Below, in pieces: positions 35,806-47,115 of a stretch of DNA of 64,000 nt. Source of the stretch: Strongylocentrotus purpuratus (taxonomy: Eukaryota > Echinodermata > Echinoidea > Camarodonta > Strongylocentrotidae); the NCBI RefSeq assembly GCF_000002235.5, contig NW_022145609.1, positions 38,870,630 through 38,934,629 of the forward strand. Direction: 5' to 3'. Each line of letters begins with the position of its first letter. Positions within the stretch are counted from its first letter, which is position 1. The position numbers were made by a program, and so were the translations under genes. The notes beneath the pieces are model-generated. The model was given only the letters and a program-made list of their open reading frames with translations, was not told the DNA's origin and made no database searches.

Positions 35806-35855
<50 letters not shown>

Positions 35856-35920
35856 GGAGGGAGGGGGAGGGAGGGGGGAGAAAAGAGAGGGAGGGGGGGA
35901 GAAAGAGAGGGAGGTAAAAT
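35806..35920. repeat. (GA)n and GGGAG purine tract
   Basis: A GA dinucleotide run (35809-35848) followed by GGGAGGGGGAGGG units. Confidence 0.9.
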
Positions 35921-36985
35921 TGGTTACGTAGCAAAAAGAAAGGAGAGGCTAACATATAATGAAAAAAATGATAGATAGAAAGAAAGAAAGAACAGCTAAC
36001 TTCAAAAGTTTTGAATGTGAGAAACACTATAATGAATCAGGTGTGGATAAAGTGAAAAAAGTCATTGCATATGCAGCATAAAATTTATTGAAGAAGCTGT
36101 ATGAAAGTAATTATATTTTGGGTTGCTATAGTAACTGGGGAAGTATTAGCAGCGATACTGGTAGATAAAAGGGAAGTGAGAGAAAGTTAAGGGGCATTAC
36201 AATTGTGTGAGAAAGGTTGTTTACTTGGAAACATGCCAGACCAAATATGGATATCCTTAATCATGTCTCCATACTCATTATAACAGTCTGGAACATTAAA
36301 TATAAAAATAAAACGGCGAAAAAATAGGTAAATAGAAGGAAAGAAAGGGAGTGTAGAATCAATAAAACAAAGAACACAATTCAGAATTTCTCCTGCCCAA
36401 TTTTATAGTCACCATATTCCATAAAAGTGTGTCTATCTTCATTATCACATCCAGCATGTCTCTTCACCTTGTACTTGTGATGAAATTCATCACATGCAAA
36501 CAAGGAAAAGGTCATAGGGCAAGTTCAAGGGTCATCCTGCTAGATGACACCAGATGGAATTATCTTTGCTTTGTATTTTTATTTTATGACATTATTTACA
36601 TTATCAACCGTGACTGCTTCTTTTCTGTCACTAACATCCCTGTAGCACCTCAAGGGTCTGGGTCAAAAACGTTCTAGTTTTGGTTCTCGTGTAGTTTTGA
36701 GATACAATTTGTATAATGAGATGATAGATGGAAGATGATTTTTTTTAGGGGGGGGGGGGAATTAGGTAAAAATATTAAGAGCTTGTCAGAATGTATGATT
36801 TGTCTGATTTTCTTTTTATACTAGTTTTCATTTCATGTTCTCTATTACTTTGTTACTCATCAATTCACATACATGTTGGTCCATAGTTTGCTGTTTTCCT
36901 CTTGAAACTTTCTCTCTTTCTTTGAGCAGTTTTTCTCAACACTTTTACCTTTCTATTTTTTCGAGTACATTTGAGAGATATGTTG
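35921..36985. other. non-coding stretch
   Basis: A poly-G run lies at 36749-36758. An 82-codon ORF from 36429 shows no motif. Nothing else recognised. Confidence 0.4.
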
Positions 36986-37560
36986 GGTGGCAGAGAGGCA
37001 GAATGGGAGAAACATAGTGTCAGAGAAAGACAAAGAGAGACAAGAAGTAGACAAGGGAGAATGGAGGGATAGAGAAAGGGAGAGACAGAGATAAAACAGA
37101 ACAAATTGGAGGGATAGGGAAAGGAAGAAAGAAAGAGAGAGAGAATGTAAGAGAGGGAGAGAGAGAGAGAGAGGGAAAGAAAGTGAACTACAAGCAGAAG
37201 AAAGGCAGAGAAAGTGAGAGTGGGGGAGAGAAAGAAGAAGAGAGGAAGGGAGAGACGGAGAAAGGGAGAGACGGAGAGAAAAAGAACAAAATGGAGGGAT
37301 AGGGAGAGAAAGAAAGAAAAAGAGAGAGAATGTAAGAGAGGGAGAGAGAGAGAGAGAGAGAGAGAGGGGGATAGAGAAAGAGAGAGAGATAGGGGTAGAA
37401 AGAGAGAGAGAGAGAGAGAGAGAACAGAGAAGAAGAACAAGAAGAAGAAGACATGAAGAGAGGGAAAGAAAGAGAAATATAAACAGAGGAAAAGAGGGAA
37501 AAGTGAGAATGGAGCCTGGAGGATAGAAAGAAGGGAGAGAGAGAGAGAGAGAGAGAGATC
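36986..37560. repeat. ~570-bp homopurine tract with internal duplication
   Basis: The plus strand is nearly all purine. A block of about 80 bp beginning GGAGGGATAGGGA and ending AATGTAAGAGAGGGAGAG occurs at about 37108-37165 and again at about 37292-37345. Long S/L/F-rich minus-strand ORFs here are composition artefacts. Confidence 0.85.
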
Positions 37561-37939
37561 GAAAAGAATATATAATTAAATCATGTGTGATTCATTAGGT
37601 CTAATTGGAAACAGGCCTGTATGTTTGTTATGAATTCATATTCATGTGGAGGTCAAGTAATGACATTCGACAATTTACCAGCTATGTCTGTTATTCATGT
37701 AAAGAGGAATGAACATACATGGGAACTGCACTGCATAATGTTTACTGGATAACCATAAATTGTAGACAGTGTGTTTACACGATGTCTGGAATTCAGCCAT
37801 TACAAATTTTACTTTTTCATGGAAAACAGAATTTCAAGCACACTCCAGACCTGCATATGTACTCAATTACTGAATGTGAGAATTTATAGGTAAAGACATC
37901 TTTGTTTTTGCCCCAATTTCAGTCTGAATATCTGTAAAA
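37561..37939. other. non-coding stretch
   Basis: No feature recognised. Confidence 0.45.
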
Positions 37940-38428
37940 GCCCGTCTTCACTATCTCGAGATTGCCAAATATCCAGCTATTTGAACTATCCCGATCGCAA
38001 ACTATCCAGCTATTTGCGTCTTCATTAGACCGAAGTAGCAAATTAGCTGGATAGTTGGTCGGGATAATATCCCAAGATATCTCGGTCTAGTTTGCAAAAT
38101 ATCCCACTATTTCCGAACTAGCGGGATAGTTTGCGACCGTCTTCATTAGACCGAAGTACGGAGTCAAATATCCCGATCCCATCATGCACAACGATTTCCG
38201 GTTCGCACATGCGATCTATACCGCTCAGCGCGCTAGTACAACCACTGACCTCGAGTAAACACGGAAAACTGCAAACTAGACCGAGATATCTTGGGATATT
38301 ATCCCGACCAACTATCCAGCTAATTTGCTACTTCGGTCTAATGAAGACGCAAATTAGCTGGATAGTTTGCGATCGGGATAGTTCAAATAGCTGGATATTT
38401 GGCAATCTCGAGATAGTGCAGACATGCC
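37940..38428. mobile_element. long-inverted-repeat MITE, copy 3: near-perfect hairpin
   Basis: Left arm 37940-38096 and right arm 38270-38428 are reverse complements over about 157 bp with roughly one indel outside the termini. Both carry CTATCTCGAGATTGCC, ATCCCGATCGCAAACTATCC and CATTAGACCGAAGTAGC. The ~173-bp centre contains further partial inverted pieces. Ends are related to the GTCTTCATCAGCTCGAG family but CTATCTCGAG replaces CAGCTCGAG, marking a subfamily. RNA from either strand would fold into a long duplex. Confidence 0.9.
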
Positions 38429-39210
38429 TATAGAGAGAAATTATCTAGTTAATTTTCTTGGTATTTAAAGACCACGTCAATACTACTGGGCCAGAGGGGA
38501 TTAGACCACACAGCAAGGTCACTGACAGGTGGCTGTCTCATTAACTCGGCTCTCAACTAACATAAGAAAAAGAGGATCATGGGGGACCAACAGGCACCAA
38601 TTGGGGAAGTTTTCTATATAGAGGGAGCAAGTAGCTACAAGTAGGACAGTGGGGCTTTAAAAGTAAAGTACTGGTGAATATTTTTGTCCTCTGGATATAC
38701 AGACCTAAATCATGCATGCACAAGGTGAAAATAGACATTAAAAATGTCAATGATGCCAGTAAATGAAAAATAATCTCACTTTAGTAGAGAGAAATATGTC
38801 AAGAAATTTAGAGAGATAGAAAGATTTAGAGAGAAAGAGAAGGAGAGAGGGGAAAGAGAATGATATTGGGAGAGAGGGGGGCTACAGATCAAACTTTAAG
38901 GCAAATAATACTTGATTGCTAAAGCACATTCCAGCTCATGTTGACACTAATTAATTTGGATGTTGGTCAGCCTTTTAATTACGTGATACCATAATCCAAT
39001 CAGACTCAAAATTTCAATTGGAGACTTAACATGATCATCATAGTAATCATGCAACCGGGGCTTCGCCACCTGATGGTAAAAATCACCCCGCTTTGGTCCA
39101 AATTGATGTGGAAAGCCTACTCGAGAAGTGGGGATGGAGGAAAGGTAGAGCATCGGGAGATTTGGACAATGTTGGGACAACGAGGCGGGTATCGCTCATC
39201 AGCTTGCTCA
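38429..39210. other. non-coding stretch
   Basis: Purine-rich at 38800-38880. The GC-richer part 39050-39210 holds overlapping short ORFs in both strands without recognisable motifs. Confidence 0.4.
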
Positions 39211-39240
39211 TTGAGGGGGGGGGGGGGGGGGGGAGGGGGG
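39211..39240. repeat. poly-G tract
   Basis: G run with one A interruption. It ends a short ORF artificially in glycine. Confidence 0.85.
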
Positions 39241-39504
39241 AACCTAGGTATTTTTACAATGAAAATGAATGTCTTGGACTAATTTAGTATGGAAAACGGA
39301 GACAGACTGCAGATTTCAGTTTGGAAGAAATGTACAGGTTCATTTCATTTTATTTTATTTCAACACGAATCACTTGCTTCAGCCAACAACTGTTCTTCAG
39401 GACGTCAGTGCAAATACCCCCCCCCCCCCCCCTTGAGAAAAAAAGGAGAAAATCATTAAATTTCTCCAGCCATGCTAAGTTTTTTCCTGCTGCAAACTTG
39501 TTCA

Positions 39505-39592
39505 TTATGACCGGGGTAATAGTATATCTGTAAAGCGCTAAGAGACATTTGTATTAAGCGCTATATAAAAACGAAATATTATTATTATTTAA
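39505..39592 (+). mobile_element. SINE family-1 3' end with (ATT)n tail
   Basis: CCGGGGTAATAGTATATCTG, TAAAGCGCTAAGAGACATTT, TTAAGCGCTATATAAAAACG, then ATTATTATTATT. The same tail occurs at 52535-52606 and, decayed, at 41667-41750. 5'-truncated retroposition product. Confidence 0.65.
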
Positions 39593-40235
39593 GTATAGAC
39601 TAAACTTATTATTTGATGCAATACTTTCGGCATTACTTGTCATCGCTTCAATGCATTCATTCATGAAGTAAACTATATTTGGAAAAACTTGTTCACTTTA
39701 TGTAATCACAAACCTTTCAAACACCAGTGAAATCTCCAGATCATGATTGTAAAGAATTACAAGAAATAAACTAAGGGCACTTTCAAAAACCGTATTATAG
39801 AAATCGGATTATGTAATATGGAATTGTCATGTTCGCACGTTGCAACTTGTAGGTTACGAACAAGGATATTGAAATTGTATTGGGTTGATCTAAAAAAATT
39901 GTCTTTGTGATCTGTTTCACTGATTTTTCTTAGAATCAGGATTCTTGTCTATGTGCAGACTTGACTTTGATCTTGAATGGTCACCTTGGTAACGATGATG
40001 ACCCATCAGGGATTGGTCCTACTTGACCCTTGATAATGAGGGTCAACCAGCCCACTGGTGTTGATAGCTTGGTTCCAGCTTAAATGTCAATTTGTTTGAA
40101 TTCAATCTAATAAAAACTTGTATCTGTTTAATAAAAAGATGCATTTATTGTGAAAAAATGATCAAAAAGTTGGTAAATTGTTCAGTTTATTCTGTGAGTA
40201 AGTGAAACATAAATTGTGAGCTTTCTTGATTTCTG
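39593..40235. other. non-coding stretch
   Basis: No feature recognised. Confidence 0.45.
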
Positions 40236-40516
40236 TCTTCTTCTTCTTCTTCTTCTTCTTCTTCTTCTTCTTCTTCTTCTTCTTCTTCTTCTTCTTCTTC
40301 TTCTTCTTCTTCTTCTTCTTCTTCTTCTTCTTCTTCTTCTTCTTCTTCTTTTCTTCTTCTTCTTCTTCTTCTTCTTCTTCTTCTTCTTCTTCTTCTTCTT
40401 CTTCTTCTTCTTCTTCTTCTTCTTCTTCTTCTTCTTTTTTCTTCTTCTTCTTCTTCTTCTTCTTCTTCTTCTTCTTCTTCTTCTTCTTCTTCTTCTTCTT
40501 CTTCTTCTTCTTCTTC
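40236..40516. repeat. 281-bp (CTT)n / (GAA)n tract
   Basis: More than 90 CTT units with only two small interruptions (near 40351 and 40435). Complement is GAA, the repeat type known to form triplex DNA. It generates poly-L, poly-F, poly-S, poly-E and poly-K pseudo-ORFs on both strands. Confidence 0.97.
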
Positions 40517-41666
40517 ATAATCTGCCTCCTTCAATACTGAAGATTCTTGCAGCCTGGTTGGGGTATGCAGGTGGATTTCTATTAAAGTACCCTCTTATTT
40601 TTTAGTATGACGAGGAGCAGCTAAATATTTCAGACTACAATTTTATCCCTCATGTGTATGTAGGCCTATATTCCCATGTACCCGTTTCTGTGTGCAGCGC
40701 ATATGGCATTCAGCAGGACTGGCCGGCCAGGATCAATTTCTTCTTATTTTGGTAATTCAAAAAAAATCACAGTAAACCCCTTACAATCAACCTGTCTTTT
40801 TTGATTTTTTCTTTTTATTCTAGACAGTTTCTTTGACAAAGTAATTGCATGACCAGAACTCGGCTTTATTTTGAACTCTCTGATGTTGATAGTTTTGTTC
40901 CAACTTAACTTTCAATGCGATTGAATTCTATTCAATGAAGAATAGAAAAAAGCATTGGGTTAAAAGAGATAAATGTATAAATAGAATTATTTCAAACCCA
41001 CAAGTGTTGAGAGATGTGTTCATAATTTTCAATTTTTATATTCATTTCATTTAATTCATGTATTACAATGTAAAGTTAAGAACTGTAATGAATTAAGGGG
41101 GGGGGGAATGGATTACTGTACTTGTCAAGCTAATGTAACCATGAAAATGATTGAATATCATAGCAGCAGAGAATTCTTAGTAAAATGCAGTTTACACATG
41201 AACAAACATGAACATACTAACAAACAAAACCATATCAATTTGAAGAACAGAATTAATGACACTTCTACAAAGGACTTTACCATTACAGAGAGTTTCTGGT
41301 CTTTCCAAAACTTAACGACATCCTTCAAGTTTTAATGTTGAATGTTCTCATCCGGTTTTGATATCACATATGTGGTTGTCTGTTCACTTAGTCTCGATCT
41401 TTCCAATATATCAGAAACCCAACAACTGTCGTTCATCCGCTGTCGTAAAGATTATATTGGTTTCGGTTATTGATAACAATGGATGGAGATTATTGACCTC
41501 ATACTTTGGTTGCTGGACTGTTGCAAAAGAGGAAGCTCTGAAAATGCAAGCAGAAATATCACAATTAGCGATTAATTTTTAATGGCCTTGTTGTCATTGA
41601 ACTTAGAGGTATCTGTGACAGTTCTAAGGGCCGTTGAGAGTTGGCTTTTGATTTAAAATCTGATGA
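40517..41666. other. non-coding stretch
   Basis: Apart from the 50-bp TTAA-family-B fragment annotated separately, no feature recognised. Short ORFs at 41108 and 41358 lack motifs. Confidence 0.4.
40829..40878. mobile_element. TTAA-family-B fragment
   Basis: TTTCTTTGACAAAGTAATTG then CATGACCAGAACTCGGCTTT matches the right end of the element at 52080-52458. Only this end remains. Confidence 0.6.
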
Positions 41667-41752
41667 TGTTTATGATATATCTGTAAAGTGTTTGAGAGGG
41701 CCTGCAGTCCTGAAAAGCACTATATTAGAAGAAACTATTGTTATTATTGTGG
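41667..41752 (+). mobile_element. decayed SINE family-1 3' end
   Basis: ATATATCTGTAAAGTGTTTG, AAAAGCACTATATTAGAA and TTGTTATTATTGT parallel the tail at 39505-39592 with many changes and an inserted GGCCTGCAGTCCTG. Confidence 0.45.
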
Positions 41753-41916
41753 CTATTTTTATGTCACCACAAAGAAATGTTTTTAAAAGTTTTTTGTAAA
41801 GCTCTCATGTCTGTCTGATTTGACAGTCCTGACAATCCACATAATGATATTTTTTTAAAAGAAAATAGAGCTCATTGCCAGTGAGCAGTGCACACTCCCA
41901 TTATTTGAAAACTTTA

Positions 41917-42281
41917 GGTATGTCTTCATCAGCTCGAGATTGCCAAATAGCCCGCTATTTCTGATTTGGGAAATATCAAAGCCCGAAGTTACAAAGTCTT
42001 CATCAGCTCGAGACACGACCTCAAAACGCGAAACTCAAGATATTTTGCTCAGCGTTCGCGCATAGCGCTAGTCTTCAGGCTACTTAAGACGCACCAGACA
42101 ATTAGCGGGATACTTTTCTGGTTTGTCTGTATATTTGCTTACGAGCCCAAGATATCTTGGGATGATTATCTCGACCAAATATCCCACTAATTGCAACTGC
42201 GGGCTGATCTGAAGATGCAATTGAGCTGGATAATTTGCGATAGCGGGTTATTTGGCAATCTGGAGCTGATGAAGACATACC
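41917..42281 (+). mobile_element. long-inverted-repeat MITE, copy 4
   Basis: Ends GGTATGTCTTCATCAG and CTGATGAAGACATACC are exact inverted repeats. Interior words GATTTGGGAAATA, GCGTTCGCGCATAG, CAAGATATCTTGGGATGATT and ATCTCGACCAAATATCCC match copies 2 and 5. Confidence 0.9.
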
Positions 42282-42424
42282 TTTTGATGATGCCCACTGC
42301 CCAGACTACCTGAGAGAGTTTAGTGGGTGAATGATGGGATTTCCCGATTCTTGAGCCTCTGTTTCCGCCAAGGAACCACAGTAGCACATCCTGCATAGCT
42401 GGTTGGAAGTCATTCAAACCAAGA

Positions 42425-42936
42425 ATGGTTCCTGGTGTGGTGTGGTAGGGAGACGGAGAGATGTGGGTTTGGAAGATGGAGGGGGCGGCGAGATATTACG
42501 GTGAGAGAGAGAGAGAGAGAGAGAAGAGACAGATTGGGAGAAAGAGAGAGAGAGAGACAGAAAGACAGACAGACAGACTGACAGAGATAGACAGACGAAC
42601 AGAAAAAAAAAACATACAGGTTTTTTTTGGTCTTGGGAAGAAGAGGAGGGCATGGAAGAGATGGGGCGGAAGGGAGATAAAGTAAATGGAACAAATTGGA
42701 AGATACTGAGTGGAAAGTGGCAGAGGGAGGGAGGGAAATGGGGGAGAGTGTGTCTGTAAGAAGAGAGATTATAGTGTAAGGAGAAGAGGGCAGTATAGAG
42801 AGACTGAGAGGGACAGGGAGAGATAGATAAATAGAATGGAAGGAGATGCTATGGCAGAAAAGTGACAAAGAGCAAAGAGAAAGAGACAGAGAGAGAGAGA
42901 GACAGAGAGAGAGAGAGACAGAGAGAGACAGAGTGG

Positions 42937-42976
<40 letters not shown>

Positions 42977-43010
42977 AGAAATAGAGATGAAGATAAAGTC
43001 AGAGATGAAA
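42425..43010. repeat. homopurine tract
   Basis: Plus strand mostly G and A for ~585 bp, with GA and GACA runs and one poly-A/poly-T patch (42602-42630). Minus-strand ORFs rich in S, L and P are artefacts. Confidence 0.85.
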
Positions 43011-43593
43011 TACTAAAATGAAATTGTGACTTGTGAGGAAAAGATGGGGAAAATAATGAACAAATATCTTCTGTCGTTCTGCTGGTGCTTTGCCCAAGCA
43101 TCGGCACATACATGTATTTTGGCACGTCTTGCAGACTTGTGCAGATGTCTAGTAAATTTTGAAGCAATTAATTTGTGATGATTGTCGTCTCCTATTAGTG
43201 TTGTGGTTGTGTTTTGATCATGTCTAGCCAATTGATGAGCCAATCGTCTTATTCATCAGTTGATAGCTGTTACAGAATGTTGGCATATAACCCTGATAAA
43301 ATTTGCATGGTAATCTTGCTTCTTAGAATACTTTGGACTGAGTTTGTGTCTTGTCATAGCCCAACAAATGGTACTCAAATGAATTGGGTATTCAGAGTTT
43401 TTTCCCCTGAGCTGCCAGAACATTTTGCATATACCTGAACGGTACAGATTCCCAGAAGTTTCATCTCATCAAATGATTGAAATTAGGTCTGAAATAGAAC
43501 ATTCTTATTCAACTTTTTCCTCCCAGTAACAAAACATAGACCTGATTTTTTTTTTAGGGAGGAGGGGAGGGGGGGGGGGGAGGGGTATAGGTG
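43011..43593. other. non-coding stretch
   Basis: Ends in a poly-T/poly-G patch (43546-43590). No gene recognised. Confidence 0.45.
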
Positions 43594-43773
43594 GAGGTGT
43601 CGTGGTATAAATGGTTCATTTACTTGACTCTCAATACGAGGGTTGAGGGTTCAGATCTCTGCCCTGCGCTAGGCTTCTTTGGCAAGACATTAATCCAATT
43701 TTGCCTCTCTCCACCCAGGTGTAAATAGATACCTGGCAATTGATATGGTAATACTGTGCTGGGTTAACCAACT

Positions 43774-43775
<2 letters not shown>
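43594..43775 (+). mobile_element. tRNA-derived SINE (family 1), most complete copy
   Basis: The head reads GAGGTGTCGTGGTATAAATG (A-box-like) and GAGGGTTCAGATCTCTGCC (B-box-like), tRNA spacing. The body has TTTGGCAAGACATTAATCC, TTTTGCCTCTCTCCACCC and GGTGTAAATAGATACCTGG. The GGTAATACTGTGCTGGG end leads into a CAT repeat rather than the usual AAGCGCT tail. No protein coding; it would have relied on LINE machinery. Confidence 0.8.
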
Positions 43776-43804
<29 letters not shown>

Positions 43805-43880
43805 CAACAATTATCATCATCATCATCATCATCCTCATCCTCATCATCATCATTATCATCATCATCATCATCATCATCCT

Positions 43881-43914
<34 letters not shown>

Positions 43915-43925
43915 ATCATCATCTT
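43776..43925. repeat. (CAT)n microsatellite
   Basis: ATCATC runs with CCTCATC, CCTAATC and ACAACAATT interruptions; directly abuts the SINE and may have grown from its tail. Confidence 0.9.
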
Positions 43926-44314
43926 TGTTATTATCATATCAGTTCTCCAGTGGTAGGTGAGTAATGTGGAATGGAGAAGGTTTTGGAGGCTTCATGTGTC
44001 ATGTTATTCTGATGGAACTGTGCATATTTGTGATCCTAACCTGTGTAGATTTGAATTGTGGTCTGTGGAGGTGGAGGTTAAGTTGTTACCATGGAAACTC
44101 ATATTTTGATTATCCCCTGCTACTGCCTAGGCTAAAGTCTGTAGCTTGAACCACTTCCAAAGTTTTCAGTGGAATCCAAGAACAAATCTATCTGCTTGAA
44201 AAAAGTAGCAGTGAAACAAGTACATTCTTCTCATCGCCTAAATGCTAAAAGAATAAATTTCAGATAGTGATGGTACATGGTGCTAGTTTCTCTTTTGCAT
44301 TGAGCCAACGTTCT
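43926..44314. other. non-coding stretch
   Basis: No feature recognised. Confidence 0.4.
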
Positions 44315-44318
44315 TTAA

Positions 44319-44868
44319 GGGATAGTTGAGTTCTGTTGCAGAGGACGCTACACAAAATAATTTTTTTGTGAGATAATGAAAAACTGGGTGTCAAATTTGA
44401 AAGAACATAATATTTAAATGACAAAATCATCTTTGGTTGATCAAAATCGGCTCAGAGACGGCTGAAATATAACAATTTCTACTACTTGTGTACCACCACA
44501 AATATTAGATATTTTGAAAAATTTGAAAAAACCGTTGAAAAAAACGAAATAACGCCTTTTACGACGTATTTCAGCCAATGCTGATGTTGGCTTTTTTGTT
44601 GGCATTTTCGTGTTGCTTATATTACCCACAATTAGCCGGCTCATGTATCGTTATTTCTAATTGAATAATTCGTTAACGGTCACCATGTTTTTTGAAAAGT
44701 GGAGCTGATCTTGTATTGGCTAAATTTCACACATTTTGGGGTCTAAAATTACCTTCATAGCAATTTTAGGTTCTAAAAGGGCACTATAAACGTAGTAGAT
44801 AAGAATAAGAGCATTAGCCATGCACTTTGAAGGCATTCGCGGTCTGAAAGCAGAACTCAACTTTCCCT
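44319..44868. mobile_element. TTAA-family-C MITE
   Basis: Left GGGATAGTTGAGTTCTG and right CAGAACTCAACTTTCCC are terminal inverted repeats, bounded by TTAA at 44315-44318 and 44869-44872. 550 bp, no coding capacity. Single copy in the window. Confidence 0.85.
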
Positions 44869-44872
44869 TTAA

Positions 44873-46524
44873 TGGATTGGTGAGGACAGTAGTCATGTTC
44901 ATGAAACCTTATTTTGTATTTGATTTTGCTTGTTGATACTATTCTAGGGATAATTAAGTTATAGTTCTTCTTCAAGTGTAAACTTTTACAGGTGATTTAA
45001 AATGGAGATTCATCTTATGAATAGAACCATATTTAACCCCCTCCACCCCCTGAAATGGAACCAAGCCTTATTGTATTAATGCTGCTAATGCTGCCAGTCG
45101 CCTTATTCTTATGGAGGAAGAAAATGAAAACATAAGTTGTCCCAGTTGCAGTTAATACATTTGAAATGATCAAGACTGCATGATTACTTGGAAATCAATT
45201 TATTCTCTGGAAATTATTCTCTTTCCTCTTTTAATGTTAGAAACTCGTTCAATGAACTCACTGGCAAGAATGTTGCTATCTTTCTGCAGTTAAAGCTAAT
45301 ATCGCAAAGAATGTATAGTCATCCTGAGCGACACTAATAATATCTGTCCCAGAGGCAATACATACATAAGCCAGAATAGTGCAATAATCCACAAGCTTAA
45401 AATAAAATAGGACTGCTTTAATTTTTCTGAACAAAGATAATCATCATGACTTTTTATTTTGGTAGAAGACAAAAGTCTGACGAACTTGCCACAATGAATC
45501 GGGTCATCCTGAGCTGATACAGGCTTAATCTGTTACAGGCGGTGACAGTGCATGGCCAATAGGGGCTTTAATGGAATCCGATGGCTGTGTCCAAATCAAT
45601 TTCAGTCGCTGGCTGAGCTTGTGGTCATAATTCAGACAATAATCTTTGTCTGACTCATTTGGTTTTAGGGAAAGTACTTTTTTTTGTTCTTCTAATAAAG
45701 TGACATGTACTCTGATGTTGTGTGATTGTATTGAGAAGAAGGGTGATCAAACTTTGAACTTTGAAACTGAACAAATGTAATCCTAGAACAATAGTTGTCA
45801 TTTTTATGTTTAGATGAGTATGGATTATCAAGGCCTACATTTTGCGCTAGAGTTTGCGGAAAGTGCATTACAGGTTAACTTTCTTTGGCACTGTGCTCAC
45901 ATGATAATGAGCTGCCAGCGGCATAACAATTTATCCTCCAAAATGCATGACTAAACATTCTTATTGATACTGGAGTTAGGAATCCCAAACACTTTGACAT
46001 TGATCCACAGCTATGTTCCAAAAGAAAAAATCTGCAAACATGATTCCTTTTTTCAAGAAGATCATTCGATAAAGTATCCTTTTCTATATCTCATTTGATG
46101 TTTGTGGCTACCATAGAAAGTCCCATACACCTGTTTTCCGTATCCACAACTGTTTTCAAACTTGATTAAGAGACGCAGACCGAGCTCAGCTGCTTTTTGT
46201 AACTCACTCTTCAAAAGTTACTTCAGGAGAAGAGGAGTAAGTCAGGGTTTTCAAGTTCATTTCTGAGAGGTGATTCCTGAAGCTTATTGTGACCTTTTGG
46301 GGGGTTCTGAGTCAGGCTTTTCATAATTTGTGAATCATAATTTATCAGTGATCTTTGCAATGGTTCCTAATTCCTACACATATTCATGTTCTTAACAATT
46401 CAGAGCATTACTTTCTTGGAAAAAGTTGATTTCGTGCTATATAATGCTAAGTTCAACAAACATGGCCTCTAATCAATAGTGTTCATGTTATTAGACATAT
46501 CTAGTACGGTAATAACATACAAAC
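44873..46524. other. non-coding stretch
   Basis: About 1.65 kb of AT-rich DNA with no exon, RNA gene or bounded element that I can support. Confidence 0.5.
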
Positions 46525-46559
46525 AGAGGGCCTAAAATCAATATTCTATAAAATAATTA

Positions 46560-46590
46560 AGTTAACACCCTTCTGGCATTCCGCAGGGAG
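46560..46590. repeat. AGCCAGAAGGG micro-palindrome, half copy
   Basis: AGTTAACACCCTTCTGGC then ATTCCGCAGG is the right half; the left half is not clearly present upstream. Confidence 0.5.
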
Positions 46591-47115
46591 AAGAAGATGA
46601 GAGAGAGAGAGAGAGAGAGAGAGGGAGAAACAGAGATGTTGGTTACATTAAATTTTGTGACCTTGTTGGGACAGTGCTGATCTAGATAAATCTACCCATT
46701 GACGGAGAAGGAGAAAGAGAAGGAGAAGGAAAAGGAGATAGAAAAAGAAGGAGGTGAATATTTAGAGGAAGAAAAAAAAGAGAAAGTGAAGAAATGAAGT
46801 GGTAGAAGGAGGAGAAGAAGAAGAAGAAGGAAGAAGGAGGTGAATGGAAGAAGACGAAGCAGGAGGGGAGTAAAAGCAAAACGAGAAGGAAAAGGGGGAG
46901 AAGAGGAAGAAAGAGAAGAAGAAAGAGAAGGAGTGGAAGAAGGAGAAGGAGTTGAAGAAGAAAAAAGAGAAGGATAAGGAGAAGGAGCAGAAGGAGAGGG
47001 AGTAGAAGAAGAAGAATGAGAAGGAGGAGATGGAGAGGAGGAGTAGGAGAAGGAAAAGAAGTAGAAGAAGGGAAAGAAGGAGAAGAAGGAAAAGAAGGAG
47101 AAGAAGAAGGAATAG
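46591..47115. repeat. homopurine (GA/GAAG) tract
   Basis: Begins with a GA run and is AGAAGGAGAA-type purine DNA for most of 500 bp, with a short mixed gap at 46632-46700. All long ORFs here are low-complexity artefacts. Confidence 0.85.

Noticed and set aside
36865..37456. 191-codon S/L/F-rich minus ORF and R/E/K-rich plus ORF
   Set aside because: Translations of a homopurine tract; not membrane or nuclear proteins.
40162..40605. Long poly-K, poly-E, poly-L and poly-F ORFs on both strands
   Set aside because: Translations of the CTT/GAA microsatellite.
42410..43167. 152- and 132-codon minus ORFs resembling membrane proteins
   Set aside because: Low-complexity homopyrimidine strand; hydrophobic look is compositional.
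43769..43925. CRISPR-like or phased repeat array
   Set aside because: Simple CAT microsatellite; the sequence is eukaryotic and no spacer structure exists.
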